Positions 47,492 through 56,284 of a stretch of DNA of 64,000 nt are shown here, in pieces. Numbering within the stretch: the first letter of the stretch is position 1; every line of letters begins with the position of its first letter. The notes under the pieces were generated by a model. It was not told where the DNA came from and did no database searches. It saw only the letters and a list, made by a program, of their open reading frames with translations. Both the position numbers and the translations under genes were made by a program. The DNA is from Haloterrigena sp. H1 (GTDB taxonomy: Archaea; Halobacteriota; Halobacteria; Halobacteriales; Natrialbaceae), in the NCBI RefSeq assembly GCF_005938085.1, contig NZ_SMZK01000001.1:2542001-2606000 (forward strand). The letters run 5' to 3'.

Positions 47492-48370
47492 CTATTCGTC
47501 GTCGCGCAGTTCTTTGACCGTCTGAATGTTCCACGCGAAGCCACGCCCGTCTTCCGTCGGCGTCTCGAGTGCGAAGGGCAGGTCCCGCAGATCCGGGTGG
47601 TTGACGATCGCCTGCATACCGTCCTCGCCGATGTACCCCTCGCCGATGTGGGCGTGTTCGTCCTTGTGAGTCCCCACGTCGTGTTTCGAGTCGTTGAGGT
47701 GGAGGTACTCGAGATACTCGAGGCCAACCACGTCGTCGAACCGACCGACGGTCTCGTCGACCGCCTCGGGCGTCGTGAGGTCGTTGCCCGCGACGAGCGT
47801 GTGTGCCGTGTCGATACAGATCCCGATGTCCGTTTCCGTGCGGTCGATGATCCCCGCGAGGTGGTCGAACTCGCCGCCGAGTTTCGTGCCGCTGCCGGCG
47901 TCGGATTCGATCAGGATCTGTACGCCCTCGGGCACCTCGAGGTCGTCGATGACGCTCGCGGCGTTATCCAGTCCACCCTCGACGCCAGCGCCGGTGTGGG
48001 CCCCAAGGTGGACGTTCACGTACGGAACACCCAGCTTTGCGGCCGCATCGAGTTCGGCCTGCATGCTCTCCATCGACTTGCGTCGGAGGTCCTCCTTTGG
48101 CGTACAGAGGTTGACCAGATACGAGGAGTGGATCACCCACGGCCCCTCGAGTTTGGCGTCGCTTTCCTCACGAAAGCCTTCGGCGGCCTCGTCAGAAATC
48201 TCGGGCTGGGCCCAGACCTGCGGCGACGTCGTAAAGATCTGGCCGCAGTTCCCGCCGAAGTTGACTTGCCGGCAGACGGCGTTGCGGATGTCGTCGTACG
48301 GCGGCGTCTCCTCGTCGGAGGAGACACGTGATCCGGAGATCGAAACGTGTGCGCCAACCTTCATCGTCAT
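47492..48370 (-). CDS. nfo: Endonuclease IV (AP endonuclease)
   Basis: A 292-aa TIM-barrel enzyme that cuts DNA 5' to abasic sites in base-excision repair. Zinc ligands are in [73 protein letters not shown] and ALETPTED. Length is normal. Two in-frame ATGs (48370 and 48364) are possible; a TATA-like GTACCTATC at 48395-48403 fits leaderless use of the first. Confidence 0.93.
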   Translation of the reverse strand: MTMKVGAHVSISGSRVSSDEETPPYDDIRNAVCRQVNFGGNCGQIFTTSPQVWAQPEISDEAAEGFREESDAKLEGPWVIHSSYLVNLCTPKEDLRRKSMESMQAELDAAAKLGVPYVNVHLGAHTGAGVEGGLDNAASVIDDLEVPEGVQILIESDAGSGTKLGGEFDHLAGIIDRTETDIGICIDTAHTLVAGNDLTTPEAVDETVGRFDDVVGLEYLEYLHLNDSKHDVGTHKDEHAHIGEGYIGEDGMQAIVNHPDLRDLPFALETPTEDGRGFAWNIQTVKELRDDE

Positions 48371-48439
48371 GGATTCCCGTCAGTACCGGGCCGTGATAGG
48401 TACTTCGGAGCGTCTCGAGTAGGTCTCGCTGTCGCTCGA

Positions 48440-49276
48440 TTACTGCTCGTCCGCCGCGAGAACCTCCCGGTCGCGAATCCACCCATCGCTGCCGAACTTC
48501 CGAGCAGCCAGCTCGCGGGCGGCGTCGAGTTCGTCGTCGTGCCACGTCGATTCCGTGGCGTCCGACCAGTCACCCAGCGCCCCTGCGATTGCGTCGACAG
48601 CCACATCGCGGTCGATTCCCGCCTCGTCGCGAATGCTCGTCACTCGATCGGTGAACGTCGATTCCGCGATGTCGGTATCGAAGACGCCAACATGGTTGCG
48701 CGGCTCGAGGGCATAACTGATCGACCCATGCTGGATGACGACGTCACGCTGGCGGTACTGGGCGTTCCCGCTGATCTTCTGTGCGTCCGCGCCCGCATCC
48801 GCCGACGCGACGATGTCGTGTGCCGGATTGATATCGCGTAGATAGCACGAGGGCTGGTAGATCGCGTCCTGTTCGGCCGACGCGAAGGCGGCGTCGACGC
48901 CCATCCGGTCGAACGCCTCGAGGATCGGCTCGCAGAACAGTTCGTAACAGTCCATCAGGTCGCCCGGCACCTCGTCGGCTGGCGCGACGATCGTGTACGA
49001 GATGTCGGCATAGCGGTCGTGGTAGATCCCACCGCCGCCAGTCTGGCGACGTGTGACGTCGATTCCCTCGCGGTCACAGAAGTCCCAGTCGACGGTCTCG
49101 ACGTCCTGGCGATACCCAAGCGAGAGCGTGCTCGGTTCCCACGAGTAGACGCGGACGGTCCGCAGGTCGTCTTCGAGTGCCGTTCGCGCGGCGACTTCCT
49201 CGAGGGCCATCTGCGTCGCGCCTGCGCGGGGTTCGTCCCTGATCAGTCGCCAGTCCCGATCGGCAAGCGTTGTCAT
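48440..49276 (-). CDS. Lipoate-protein ligase A family protein
   Basis: A 278-aa BPL/LplA domain protein. The lipoyl-AMP site is seen in DVTRRQTGGGGIYHDRYADI, matching RRxTGGGxVYHD, and the catalytic Lys in AQKISGNAQYRQRDVVIQHG. The N-terminus WRLIRDEPRAGATQMALEEV is also typical. It would attach lipoate (or octanoate) to E2/GcvH proteins. The frame extends upstream but homology begins at MTTLADRDW. Divergent from rio2. Confidence 0.9.
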   Translation of the reverse strand: MTTLADRDWRLIRDEPRAGATQMALEEVAARTALEDDLRTVRVYSWEPSTLSLGYRQDVETVDWDFCDREGIDVTRRQTGGGGIYHDRYADISYTIVAPADEVPGDLMDCYELFCEPILEAFDRMGVDAAFASAEQDAIYQPSCYLRDINPAHDIVASADAGADAQKISGNAQYRQRDVVIQHGSISYALEPRNHVGVFDTDIAESTFTDRVTSIRDEAGIDRDVAVDAIAGALGDWSDATESTWHDDELDAARELAARKFGSDGWIRDREVLAADEQ

Positions 49277-49550
49277 GTACGACTCAACACGGACGAGACG
49301 CAAAGCGATTCCGGCAGTGACTCGATTCTGTATATCGATATGTGGTTCACGAGGGGTAGAACGAGCGTCTCGAGTCGACACACGGCAGTCGCGACGGTGC
49401 ATGTCGCCGGTACTCGATCGGGCCCACGACTCGTCGCCACAACGACGATGGACGGTACGATCGGCGACCGAATCGGGTTGTCCGACAGCGACGGCGACCC
49501 GACCGCCGTCCGTCACGCCGTTTTTACGTACTCACTGGCTATCGATGGCT

Positions 49551-50459
49551 ATGGTGCGAAACGTCGCCGGATTGCTTCCGGAACTCGAGGACGAAGACTT
49601 CTATCTCCTCTCGGGGGTCGAACAGGGGATGCGCTTTTCGGAATGGGTCCAGCGCGAGAAGCTCCCGAAGTTTGCCAATCTGACCGAAGAGGAGGTCGAC
49701 TATCGCCTCGAGCGCTGTCTCAAACGCGGGTTGATCGAGAAAAAGACCATCCAGTACGAGGGCTACACGCTGCAGTTCGAGGGCTACGACGTCCTCGCGT
49801 TGCGGGCACTCGTCGAACAGGACACCATCTCGGAGTTCGGCTCGCCCCTTGGCGTCGGCAAGGAAAGCGACGTCTACGAGGTCAAATCGTACAAACCGCT
49901 CGCGCTGAAATATCACCGCGAGGGCTATACGAACTTCCGGGAAGTCCACAAGGAACGCGATTACACGTCCGACAACGAGCACGTTTCCTGGATGTACACC
50001 GCCCGAAAAGCCGCCGAACGCGAGCACGACATTCTCGAGGAACTCTACCCTGACGTCGCGGTTCCCCAGCCGATCGGGCAGAACCGCCACGCCATCGTCA
50101 TGGAGAAGATGGACGGCGTCGAGCTCTCACGAACCCGACTCGAGGACGACCAGGTACTGGGCGTGCTCGATCTCTTGATCTCTGAAATCGACCGCTCGTA
50201 CGCGCACGGATACGTCCACGCGGACATGAGCGAGTACAACGTCTTCGTCAACGAGGCGGGCGTGAAGATCTTCGACTGGCCCCAAGCCGTCCCGACGGAT
50301 CACGAAAACGCCGACGAGTTCCTCCGGCGGGACCTGACCAACATCGTGGGCTACTTCCGCCGCAAGTACCCCCAGCACGTGCCCGACGACCTCCCCACTG
50401 ACGAGGTGGCCGATGCGATCACCGCCGACTCGTTCGAGTCGGTTACCGACTTCATCTGA
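49551..50459 (+). CDS. rio2: RIO-type serine/threonine kinase Rio2
   Basis: A 302-aa atypical kinase or ATPase required for small-subunit ribosome maturation. The N-terminal winged helix (AGLLPELEDEDFYLLSGVEQ ... LTEEEVDYRLERCL) is specific to Rio2. The kinase part has the P-loop GVGKESDVYEVKSY, Lys in PLALKYHREG, the catalytic loop HADMSEYNVFVN and the metal loop IFDWPQAV. A second in-frame ATG two codons upstream is equally possible. Gly is replaced by Ala in the usual HGD(L/M)S motif. Confidence 0.92.
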   Translation: MVRNVAGLLPELEDEDFYLLSGVEQGMRFSEWVQREKLPKFANLTEEEVDYRLERCLKRGLIEKKTIQYEGYTLQFEGYDVLALRALVEQDTISEFGSPLGVGKESDVYEVKSYKPLALKYHREGYTNFREVHKERDYTSDNEHVSWMYTARKAAEREHDILEELYPDVAVPQPIGQNRHAIVMEKMDGVELSRTRLEDDQVLGVLDLLISEIDRSYAHGYVHADMSEYNVFVNEAGVKIFDWPQAVPTDHENADEFLRRDLTNIVGYFRRKYPQHVPDDLPTDEVADAITADSFESVTDFI

Positions 50460-50821
50460 TCGCAGCAGGTTTCATCGACGCTCGTTCGAGCAGCGTGAGG
50501 TCGAATGGGTATTCCCTGCGTCGCACCCACGCTCGAAGCTGCCCTCGATCGCGATCCAGCAATGCGGCCGTCACAGGATCGAATCGCGGATGAAACCCCA
50601 CCAGTCTCGCTGCGACCGTACCGTTTCTCGGTAGACTCGACGCTACCAGCCTCGAGACTGTCCATAGGTGGAGCGCGGCAGTCGCCACACTATACAGGAT
50701 ATATCGATATATAAAATCGAGGTTAGGTGACCGCCACAACTTCGGGATCTCAAATTCTACAAACCACCATACAGCTGACACCCGTTACGATCGCCCTCAG
50801 AGAAGCTGTTTGAAAAAGAAA
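50460..50821. other. Region after rio2 with possible gene remnant
   Basis: About 360 bp with lower G+C to its right. A minus-strand frame gives LVGFHPRFDPVTAALLDRDR and ERASMKPAAIR, which looks protein-like but has no good start; it overlaps the end of rio2. It may be a decayed gene. GATTTTATATATCGATATAT on the minus strand near 50710 is a strong TATA without an obvious gene. Confidence 0.35.
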
Positions 50822-51169
50822 CTATTCTTCGTCTTCCGAGGCAACAGCGCTCATAGCGTCCATTCCTTGCTGAATCGGATGCTCTTCGTAGAGCTCTTCG
50901 CTTCGCAGAAACCCATCTGAGAGGATGTTATCTTCCATACCGCTCTCGTAGACAACCCTCCAGCCGTGACCTGCTTCGTAGGTCACGGCTGTCACCCAGT
51001 CGTAGCCAATGAACATCGCGGTGTCCATAACCATCCCGTGTTCCGGATCAAATTTCGTCGTCTGAGGCATTATTGACTGGATGCTCTCGTGTCGTTCGAG
51101 TGAGTCACGCTCAGTATCCTTGAGTGGGCGGTCTGGAAGCGATTCAACAAGGGATCCATCTTGAGCCAT
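50822..51169 (-). CDS. Unidentified 115-aa acidic protein beside the insertion sequence
   Basis: It begins MAQDGSLVESLPDRPLKDTE and contains TTKFDPEHGMVMDTAMFIGY, DWVTAVTYEAGHGWRVVYES and ends SAVASEDEE. The fold appears alpha/beta and soluble. I do not recognise it. A TATA-like GGTTATTTACG lies about 25 bp upstream, so it has its own promoter and a leaderless start. Codon use and G+C are lower than in the neighbours, suggesting transfer together with, or before, the adjacent insertion sequence. Confidence 0.6.
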   Translation of the reverse strand: MAQDGSLVESLPDRPLKDTERDSLERHESIQSIMPQTTKFDPEHGMVMDTAMFIGYDWVTAVTYEAGHGWRVVYESGMEDNILSDGFLRSEELYEEHPIQQGMDAMSAVASEDEE

Positions 51170-51274
51170 ACTCCAAGTAGCTCTTGGTGCGTAAATAACC
51201 GTTCGGCGTGGGTCCAAATGAGGTGCCCTAATGGGGAGTCTCTCCTTCGGTTTCAGTATCTGGACTGACTGTTA

Positions 51275-53029
51275 ATGGCATCTAACATCACTCCTGCAGT
51301 TGATGACGATGCCCCCGCTTTGGCGGGGGCGATCGTCATCCACGCCAAGAAAGTCTGTGAAACAGCTGATCATCTCTGGCGTGTACTTGGAGACGTCTCG
51401 ATTCCCGTGGATGGACTAACAGACACTCGACAACAGCACAAAGTCTCGTTCGGAACCGAGTCAATGGCACGAGTCTACATCTACCAGACGATCTACGACC
51501 TCGCCCAAAGCGAGGTCGCAGATCGGCTTGAGAACCGTCCAGCACTGCTGAAACAGCTAGGTTTGAACAGGGTGCCGACTCAGCAGAATCTCTCATACGC
51601 TTGGAACCAATTCAGCGAGCAAACCAAGACCACGCTTGAGGCCGCTGCGAAGGGAATAGCTCGTGAAGCCCGTGATCACGACGTTATTTCGGAGGCACTC
51701 ATTCCAATTAACCTAGATGAAAAGGAAACGAACGACGATAAATCCGATTCGACAGTGTCTCGCGCACACGTGCGCGAGCACGGGAGTAAGGTCGTCGAAC
51801 TCGCTCGCCGACACGGCTTCGCCGAGTTCGACTCCGATAGAGCCGACAACAGGGTATATGAGGACGAACAGATCCTTGATCTGTTCTCCAACGCGTGCCT
51901 CACGCAGGGGAGCGCTCATTCAGAGGGAGAAGCTGGGTGGTTCCTTGAAGAGAACGAGATCTGTGACGACTCGACGTTTCTCCGAGTAATCAAGCAGTTT
52001 GCGACGCCATCCGACGAGGAAGTAACTCGCTCCGTTCAGGAGTTGCAGATCGAGGATATCGTCGCGTTCACTGAGCTGTATCGAGAGGCTGTGATGGCCT
52101 CGTTCAACGCGGCGACCGAAAATATTCTCAAGACGATTCGTCACGAGGATCCCTTCGACGACCGCCACGTTGTGGCGGCCGTCGACTTCACACACGTCCC
52201 CTACCACGTCTGGCCGTGGATCGACAAGGACGAGAAAATCCCGAAAGCAGAGTATCCGCCGATGGTCAGCGGGTACAAAGAAGACGGTGAAATCAAGCAC
52301 GGGTATACGTTCGCGACGATCACGATCGTCGGGAACGATGTCCCAATCATCCTGGGTATCGAGCCAGTCAAGGAACGCTCTGCATGGGAACCAGAAGATG
52401 CGCCAGCCGATTCGAAGGCGGATGTGGTTGACGTACTGCTGGACACAGCCCAGCAGTACGTCGATCTCGACGAAGTGCTCCTAGACCGGGGATTCTACAG
52501 TAACGAGGTGTACGCAACGATTCACGACCGCGGGCTTGTGTACATGACGCCAGTGCCGAAGTATGAAGACGATTATGAGGCAATCGGGAAAATCAAGAGC
52601 AAAGAAGGAGTTGACGCCGCTGTCAAGAACGATGTTCCGTTCGCCATTGATGGCGAACTCCACCACACCGCAGAGTTCCTGTACGCACCAGCGACTGATG
52701 AGGAAGCTGAAGGAAGCTATGCCGTGTTCGTGACCAACCGTGATCACGTCGCTCCCGAGGAGATCATACACGTCACCAACAGCTACAGCCGACGCTGGGA
52801 TATCGAAAATCAGTACAAGTCGGTGAAAGCATTTCTTCCCAAGACGTCCTCGAAGGACTACCGTGTTCGGTTGTTCAGCTTCACGTTCGCAGCATTGTTG
52901 TACAATCTCTGGAAGCTTACCGATTACTTGGTGAAGCTCGGAACAGATCGCGAGATCAGATCGCCGCCGGTCGTGACCGCCAGGACATTCGTCCGGGCGG
53001 TCAGTCAATCACTCCGACAAGGTGGCTAA
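51275..53029 (+). CDS. DDE transposase, IS4 superfamily
   Basis: A 584-aa transposase, intact. The DDE catalytic residues are Asp in VVAAVDFTHVPYHVW, Asp in EVLLDRGFYSNEVY and Glu in YSRRWDIENQYKSVK, which is an exact IS4 YREK motif (Y-x2-R-x3-E-x6-K). The N-terminal 170 residues form a DNA-binding region, and an insert of about 60 charged residues (around 150-210) precedes the catalytic core. Starting ATG lies next to a strong hairpin. Codon use differs from neighbours. It catalyses cut-and-paste transposition of the element. Confidence 0.9.
   Translation: MASNITPAVDDDAPALAGAIVIHAKKVCETADHLWRVLGDVSIPVDGLTDTRQQHKVSFGTESMARVYIYQTIYDLAQSEVADRLENRPALLKQLGLNRVPTQQNLSYAWNQFSEQTKTTLEAAAKGIAREARDHDVISEALIPINLDEKETNDDKSDSTVSRAHVREHGSKVVELARRHGFAEFDSDRADNRVYEDEQILDLFSNACLTQGSAHSEGEAGWFLEENEICDDSTFLRVIKQFATPSDEEVTRSVQELQIEDIVAFTELYREAVMASFNAATENILKTIRHEDPFDDRHVVAAVDFTHVPYHVWPWIDKDEKIPKAEYPPMVSGYKEDGEIKHGYTFATITIVGNDVPIILGIEPVKERSAWEPEDAPADSKADVVDVLLDTAQQYVDLDEVLLDRGFYSNEVYATIHDRGLVYMTPVPKYEDDYEAIGKIKSKEGVDAAVKNDVPFAIDGELHHTAEFLYAPATDEEAEGSYAVFVTNRDHVAPEEIIHVTNSYSRRWDIENQYKSVKAFLPKTSSKDYRVRLFSFTFAALLYNLWKLTDYLVKLGTDREIRSPPVVTARTFVRAVSQSLRQGG
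51302..51340 (+). repeat. Strong hairpin inside the 5' end of the transposase gene
   Basis: GATGACGATGCCCCCGC and its inverse GCGGGGGCGATCGTCATC flank a 4-nt loop TTTG; pairing is complete except for one extra base. It lies 28 nt after the transposase start codon. Transcripts would fold into a stable stem that may limit translation, as in other insertion sequences that block readthrough expression. Confidence 0.8.
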
Positions 53030-53053
53030 GCGGAAAGCACTCGGTGTGGCTCG

Positions 53054-53071
53054 CCTGCGGCAAGCCGCAGG
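53054..53071 (+). terminator. Hairpin downstream of the transposase gene
   Basis: CCTGCGGC-AA-GCCGCAGG is a perfect 8-bp stem with a 2-nt loop, 25 bp after the transposase stop. It could terminate or stabilise the mRNA, or be a subterminal IS structure. No T-run follows directly. Confidence 0.45.
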
Positions 53072-53246
53072 ACTCGCGTTCTATCTCCTAAATCGCGTGT
53101 TGGACGCTGCTCAGCACATCTTGCTTAGCGAACCAAGAATTGCGACATAGGATTCGAGAGAGTTCCACTCGGATTTTATTTGATTCCTCCGAAGCTCGTT
53201 TGTAGACACTCTACATCCCAGAAGCGTGGACCGCTGAGGAACAGGC

Positions 53247-53978
53247 TCAGGCGGGCATCCCGGCGGAGCCCGGTCGGGGGTCGGCGTCGACGGGTGGCTC
53301 GAGGCTCCGAAGCTGGTCGTACGCGCGAGCGGTGGTTGCGAGCGTGTAGACCGTGACGACCGCAGCGACGAGTTGCGTGAGCACGAGCCCGGCGGCACCG
53401 CCGAGGAAAATCGCCGGAATCCCGGCGGCTCCGTTGACGGCGATGCCGACGAACAGGACGGCGACACCGAGCCCGAACAGCCGAAGGCGACGGCCACCGG
53501 TCAGCGTCCAGCTGCTGCGAAAGCCCTGTATGAAGCTCTGGTCATCGACCGCGACGAAGACGCTCCAGTAGTAGAGGCTGACGAGCACGAACAGCCCCGG
53601 CACGAGCAGGAAGACGCTACCGACGGCGACGAGCAACACATAGACGATCGTGCCGACGAAAACGTTGAGCGTGGCGATTCCGATCCGGTGGCGGCGGAAC
53701 TCGCGGGGAATCGTCTCGGTTTCTGCCGACGCGAACGTCCGGAGCGCAACGATGGCAGCTGCGACCGTCACAACCCCGATCACCAGCGAGAGTAGGCCGG
53801 TGACGAGCCCGACCGCCCCGGATGCAGGCGCTGTCCCGGCCGCGGGGTCGAACCCAGCGGACGTCACGAGTGCGTTCAGGAGTGCGAGGGCGGCGAACAC
53901 GGCGATGAAGGTGAGTCCGTTTCGCTCGGTGGTACGGGAAAATCCGTCTGACATCGCGTCGGTAATGCGAAAGGTCAT
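53247..53978 (-). CDS. Multi-span membrane protein (DUF7847-like)
   Basis: A 243-aa protein with about six hydrophobic helices. The pattern is MTFRITDAMSDGFSRTTERN, then helices including FIAVFAALALLNALV, GLVTGLLSLVIGVVTVAAAI, VLLVAVGSVFLLVPGLFVLV and VAVLFVGIAVNGAAGIPAIF. YWSVFVAVDDQSFIQGFRSS is a loop characteristic of this haloarchaeal family, which I associate with DUF7847. Function unknown. First gene to the right of the insertion sequence and of normal G+C. Confidence 0.75.
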   Translation of the reverse strand: MTFRITDAMSDGFSRTTERNGLTFIAVFAALALLNALVTSAGFDPAAGTAPASGAVGLVTGLLSLVIGVVTVAAAIVALRTFASAETETIPREFRRHRIGIATLNVFVGTIVYVLLVAVGSVFLLVPGLFVLVSLYYWSVFVAVDDQSFIQGFRSSWTLTGGRRLRLFGLGVAVLFVGIAVNGAAGIPAIFLGGAAGLVLTQLVAAVVTVYTLATTARAYDQLRSLEPPVDADPRPGSAGMPA

Positions 53979-54278
53979 GTGACAAGATACGCGCTCGAAG
54001 TAGATATACTCGTACTGTCATACGAGTTCGTAAATGGGCTCGTTGGGGATCGAAGGCTCGCTCGAGTACAGAGTTCGAATTACCAATACAGGTGTTTCAG
54101 TCATAGCTCGGCGGCTCCGCCACTCGTTCCACGACGGACGGTCGAGGTCACGCATTTGTCCGGTATTCGATCCGCTCGAGCGCCGATCGGTCACACTGCT
54201 GGAACTACTGATGTACGTCACACTCACTGTCATCGGTGAATGCTTGAATTAATCTGCCTCGCATCCGTAGCCCTATAT

Positions 54279-54815
54279 ATGAGTGCTAGCACGACACACG
54301 ATCTCGACGGCGTCGGTGTGTGGGGCGGCGGCGTCACGGGCGGGTTGGTCGCCGGTATCGCCATGGGGCTGGTGCTGCACTTCGGCGGCGACCAGATCGA
54401 ACTGCTGGGCGGTCTCGCAGTGGAACCCGAACTCGCAGTCGGTGCCGGGTGGGCGATCCACCTGATGATCAGCATCGCGTTCGGGCTGGTGTTCGCCGCC
54501 ATCTTCTCGCGGGGTTGGATCCAGCAGCAGGTGAGCGATTTCAGCGACTACGTCATCGCAGGCCTCGCCTTCGGTGCGATCATCGGGCTCTTCGCCGGTG
54601 GCGTCGTGTTCCCGATCGCGATGGAGCGGGCCGGCGTGGCCGCGTTACCGATGCCGTTCCTGCCGGTCCCGGGTCCAGGGCCCACGGCAGAGCTCGTTAG
54701 TGCGCTCGTGTTCGGACTCGGCCACCTCGTGTACGGGCTGGTCCTGGGTGCCGTCTTCGCGACGATCAACGGCATCGCACCGCACGGCGTCCGCGAGCGC
54801 GTGCCGGTGCGGTAG
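54279..54815 (+). CDS. Four-helix membrane protein of unknown function
   Basis: A 178-aa protein with four hydrophobic segments: GGVTGGLVAGIAMGLVLHFG, GWAIHLMISIAFGLVFAAIF, YVIAGLAFGAIIGLFAGGVV and ALVFGLGHLVYGLVLGAVFA. The glycine spacing and conserved His in helices 2 and 4 resemble small haloarchaeal proteins sometimes found fused to histidine kinases, but no kinase is here. A weak TATA (GAATTAATC) lies about 30 bp upstream, compatible with leaderless translation. Confidence 0.75.
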   Translation: MSASTTHDLDGVGVWGGGVTGGLVAGIAMGLVLHFGGDQIELLGGLAVEPELAVGAGWAIHLMISIAFGLVFAAIFSRGWIQQQVSDFSDYVIAGLAFGAIIGLFAGGVVFPIAMERAGVAALPMPFLPVPGPGPTAELVSALVFGLGHLVYGLVLGAVFATINGIAPHGVRERVPVR

Positions 54816-54835
54816 CCCGCTCGCGGAGTTCGAAG

Positions 54836-54989
54836 CCCTTATACTCGAGAGTTGGGTAGGTCCGGTAGACTCGCTGGTTCGCGGGCATCAGCGGGCACCT
54901 GCACGGTGACGTGCCACAGGTCGGGATGTGATCCGCGGGGCATGTGCCCCGGCCAGGATTGAACCAGGAAACGCCCGCGGGTGAATACG
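54836..54989 (+). promoter_or_regulatory. Promoter and long structured leader of the L15e gene
   Basis: CCCTTATACTC at 54836-54846 is the TATA candidate, predicting a leader of about 115 nt. The leader holds the perfect palindrome GGGGCATGTGCCCC (54937-54950) and a GTGACGTGCCAC element near 54906. Ribosomal protein genes are often autoregulated through leader structures; whether this applies here is a guess. Confidence 0.45.
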
Positions 54990-55580
54990 ATGGCAAAAAG
55001 CTTCTATTCCCACATCAAGGACGCATGGAAAGACCCCGACGACGGCAAGCTCGGGGAACTGCAGTGGCAGCGCAAACAGGAGTGGCGCAAGCAGGGCGCG
55101 ATCGAACGGATCGACCGCCCGACGCGACTCGACAAAGCGCGCGAACTCGGCTACAAGGCCAAACAGGGCATCGTCATGACCCGCGTGTCGGTCCGCAAAG
55201 GGACCGCCCGGAAGGAGCGATTCACGGCCGGCCGCCGAACGAAGCGCCAGGGTGTCAACCGCATCGGGCGGCGCAAAAACATCCAGCGCATCGGTGAAGA
55301 GCGCGTCTCCCGGAAGTACCCCAACCTGCGCGTGCTCAACAGCTACTGGGTCGGTGAAGACGGCTCGCAGAAGTGGTTCGAAGTGATCCTCGTCGATCCG
55401 AACCACCCCGCGATCGAGAACGACGACGACCTCAACTGGATCTGCAGCGACGACCACACCAACCGCGCGTTCCGCGGGCTCACCAACGCCGGCACGGCAA
55501 ACCGTGGGCTCAACAACCGCGGCAAAGGTGCCGAGAAGGTCCGCCCGTCCAACACCGGCGGCCAGGGTCGCGCGAAGTAA
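54990..55580 (+). CDS. rpl15e: 50S ribosomal protein L15e
   Basis: A 196-aa basic ribosomal protein shared by archaea and eukaryotes. It binds 23S rRNA near the exit side of the large subunit. The N-terminus MAKSFYSHIKDAWKDPDDGK and segments KQGIVMTRVSVRKGTARKER, GRRTKRQGVNRIGRRKNIQR and RKYPNLRVLNSYWVGEDGSQ are near-universal. The C-terminal GLNNRGKGAEKVRPS is also typical. A 3-codon longer start exists but MAKSFYSHI is the conserved beginning. Confidence 0.96.
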   Translation: MAKSFYSHIKDAWKDPDDGKLGELQWQRKQEWRKQGAIERIDRPTRLDKARELGYKAKQGIVMTRVSVRKGTARKERFTAGRRTKRQGVNRIGRRKNIQRIGEERVSRKYPNLRVLNSYWVGEDGSQKWFEVILVDPNHPAIENDDDLNWICSDDHTNRAFRGLTNAGTANRGLNNRGKGAEKVRPSNTGGQGRAK

Positions 55581-55766
55581 CACGCGACCACCCGATTTCG
55601 CGTCGGTTTTTCTGCGAGTCGAGTCGAACACAGCGCGTACAACAGCCGCAGCTGAGCCGACGCGACGCGCATCGATCACGACCCACCGTCTGCCAGCCTG
55701 GAGACGCGTTCCCGCGTGGTTACGCCAAGAGATGGACTTATTCCACGGGCCGACGTACCGCTGCGT

Positions 55767-56201
55767 ATGGCACGGCACGTTCTCGTGGCAGTTGACGACT
55801 CGGCGCAATCGACGGACGCGCTCGAGTTCGCCTGCTCGGAGTATCCGGATGCGACGATCACTGCGCTCTACGTCCTCGATCCGGGTGACTTCTACGCGGT
55901 AAGCGGGGTCGAGGGGACGGCAATGGCGAACTATGACGAGATACAACGCCACCACGAGGAGCGAGCCGAGCAGATTCTAGAAGAAGCCAGCGAGCAGGCC
56001 GCCGACCACGGCCTCGAGATCGAAACGGACCACGTCGTCGGCAGTGTTTCGCGGTCGATCGTCGACTACGCTGCCGACAACGACGTCGATCACATCGTCG
56101 TCGGCAGCCACGGCCGGACCGGAGCGAGCCGGATTCTTCTCGGCAGCGTCGCCGAAACGGTCGCTCGTCGCTCGCCGGTGCCGGTGACGATCGTCCGGTA
56201 A
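55767..56201 (+). CDS. Universal stress protein UspA family
   Basis: A 144-aa single-domain Usp. N-terminal MARHVLVAVDDSAQSTDALE with the ATP-site Asp, and the nucleotide loop VVGSHGRTGASRILLGSVAE matching G-x2-G-x9-G-S, so it is an ATP-binding type. Haloarchaea carry many paralogues, and the role of a single one is rarely known. Convergent with the methylaspartate mutase subunit gene. Confidence 0.9.
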   Translation: MARHVLVAVDDSAQSTDALEFACSEYPDATITALYVLDPGDFYAVSGVEGTAMANYDEIQRHHEERAEQILEEASEQAADHGLEIETDHVVGSVSRSIVDYAADNDVDHIVVGSHGRTGASRILLGSVAETVARRSPVPVTIVR

Positions 56202-56284
56202 CGGGGAGATTCGTCACAGAAGATTAGTTGCGGACAGCGGTCGCTGGCGGATCGAAACTCGCGAAAACGGTGGCGTCACGGCGA

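Larger units (their letters stand above)
51200..53180 (+). mobile_element. IS4-superfamily insertion sequence (ends approximate)
   Basis: The element is defined by one intact transposase gene in a stretch of lower G+C than the chromosome. I could not fix terminal inverted repeats or target duplications with confidence, so the limits are estimates: the left end must lie after the promoter of the 115-aa gene and the right end before the membrane-protein gene at 53247. Confidence 0.6.

Noticed and set aside
51170..53230. Candidate terminal inverted repeats CTTGGTGCGTAA / CTTGGTTCGCTA for the insertion sequence
   Set aside because: Too many mismatches and no flanking target duplication, and the left copy overlaps the promoter of the neighbouring gene.
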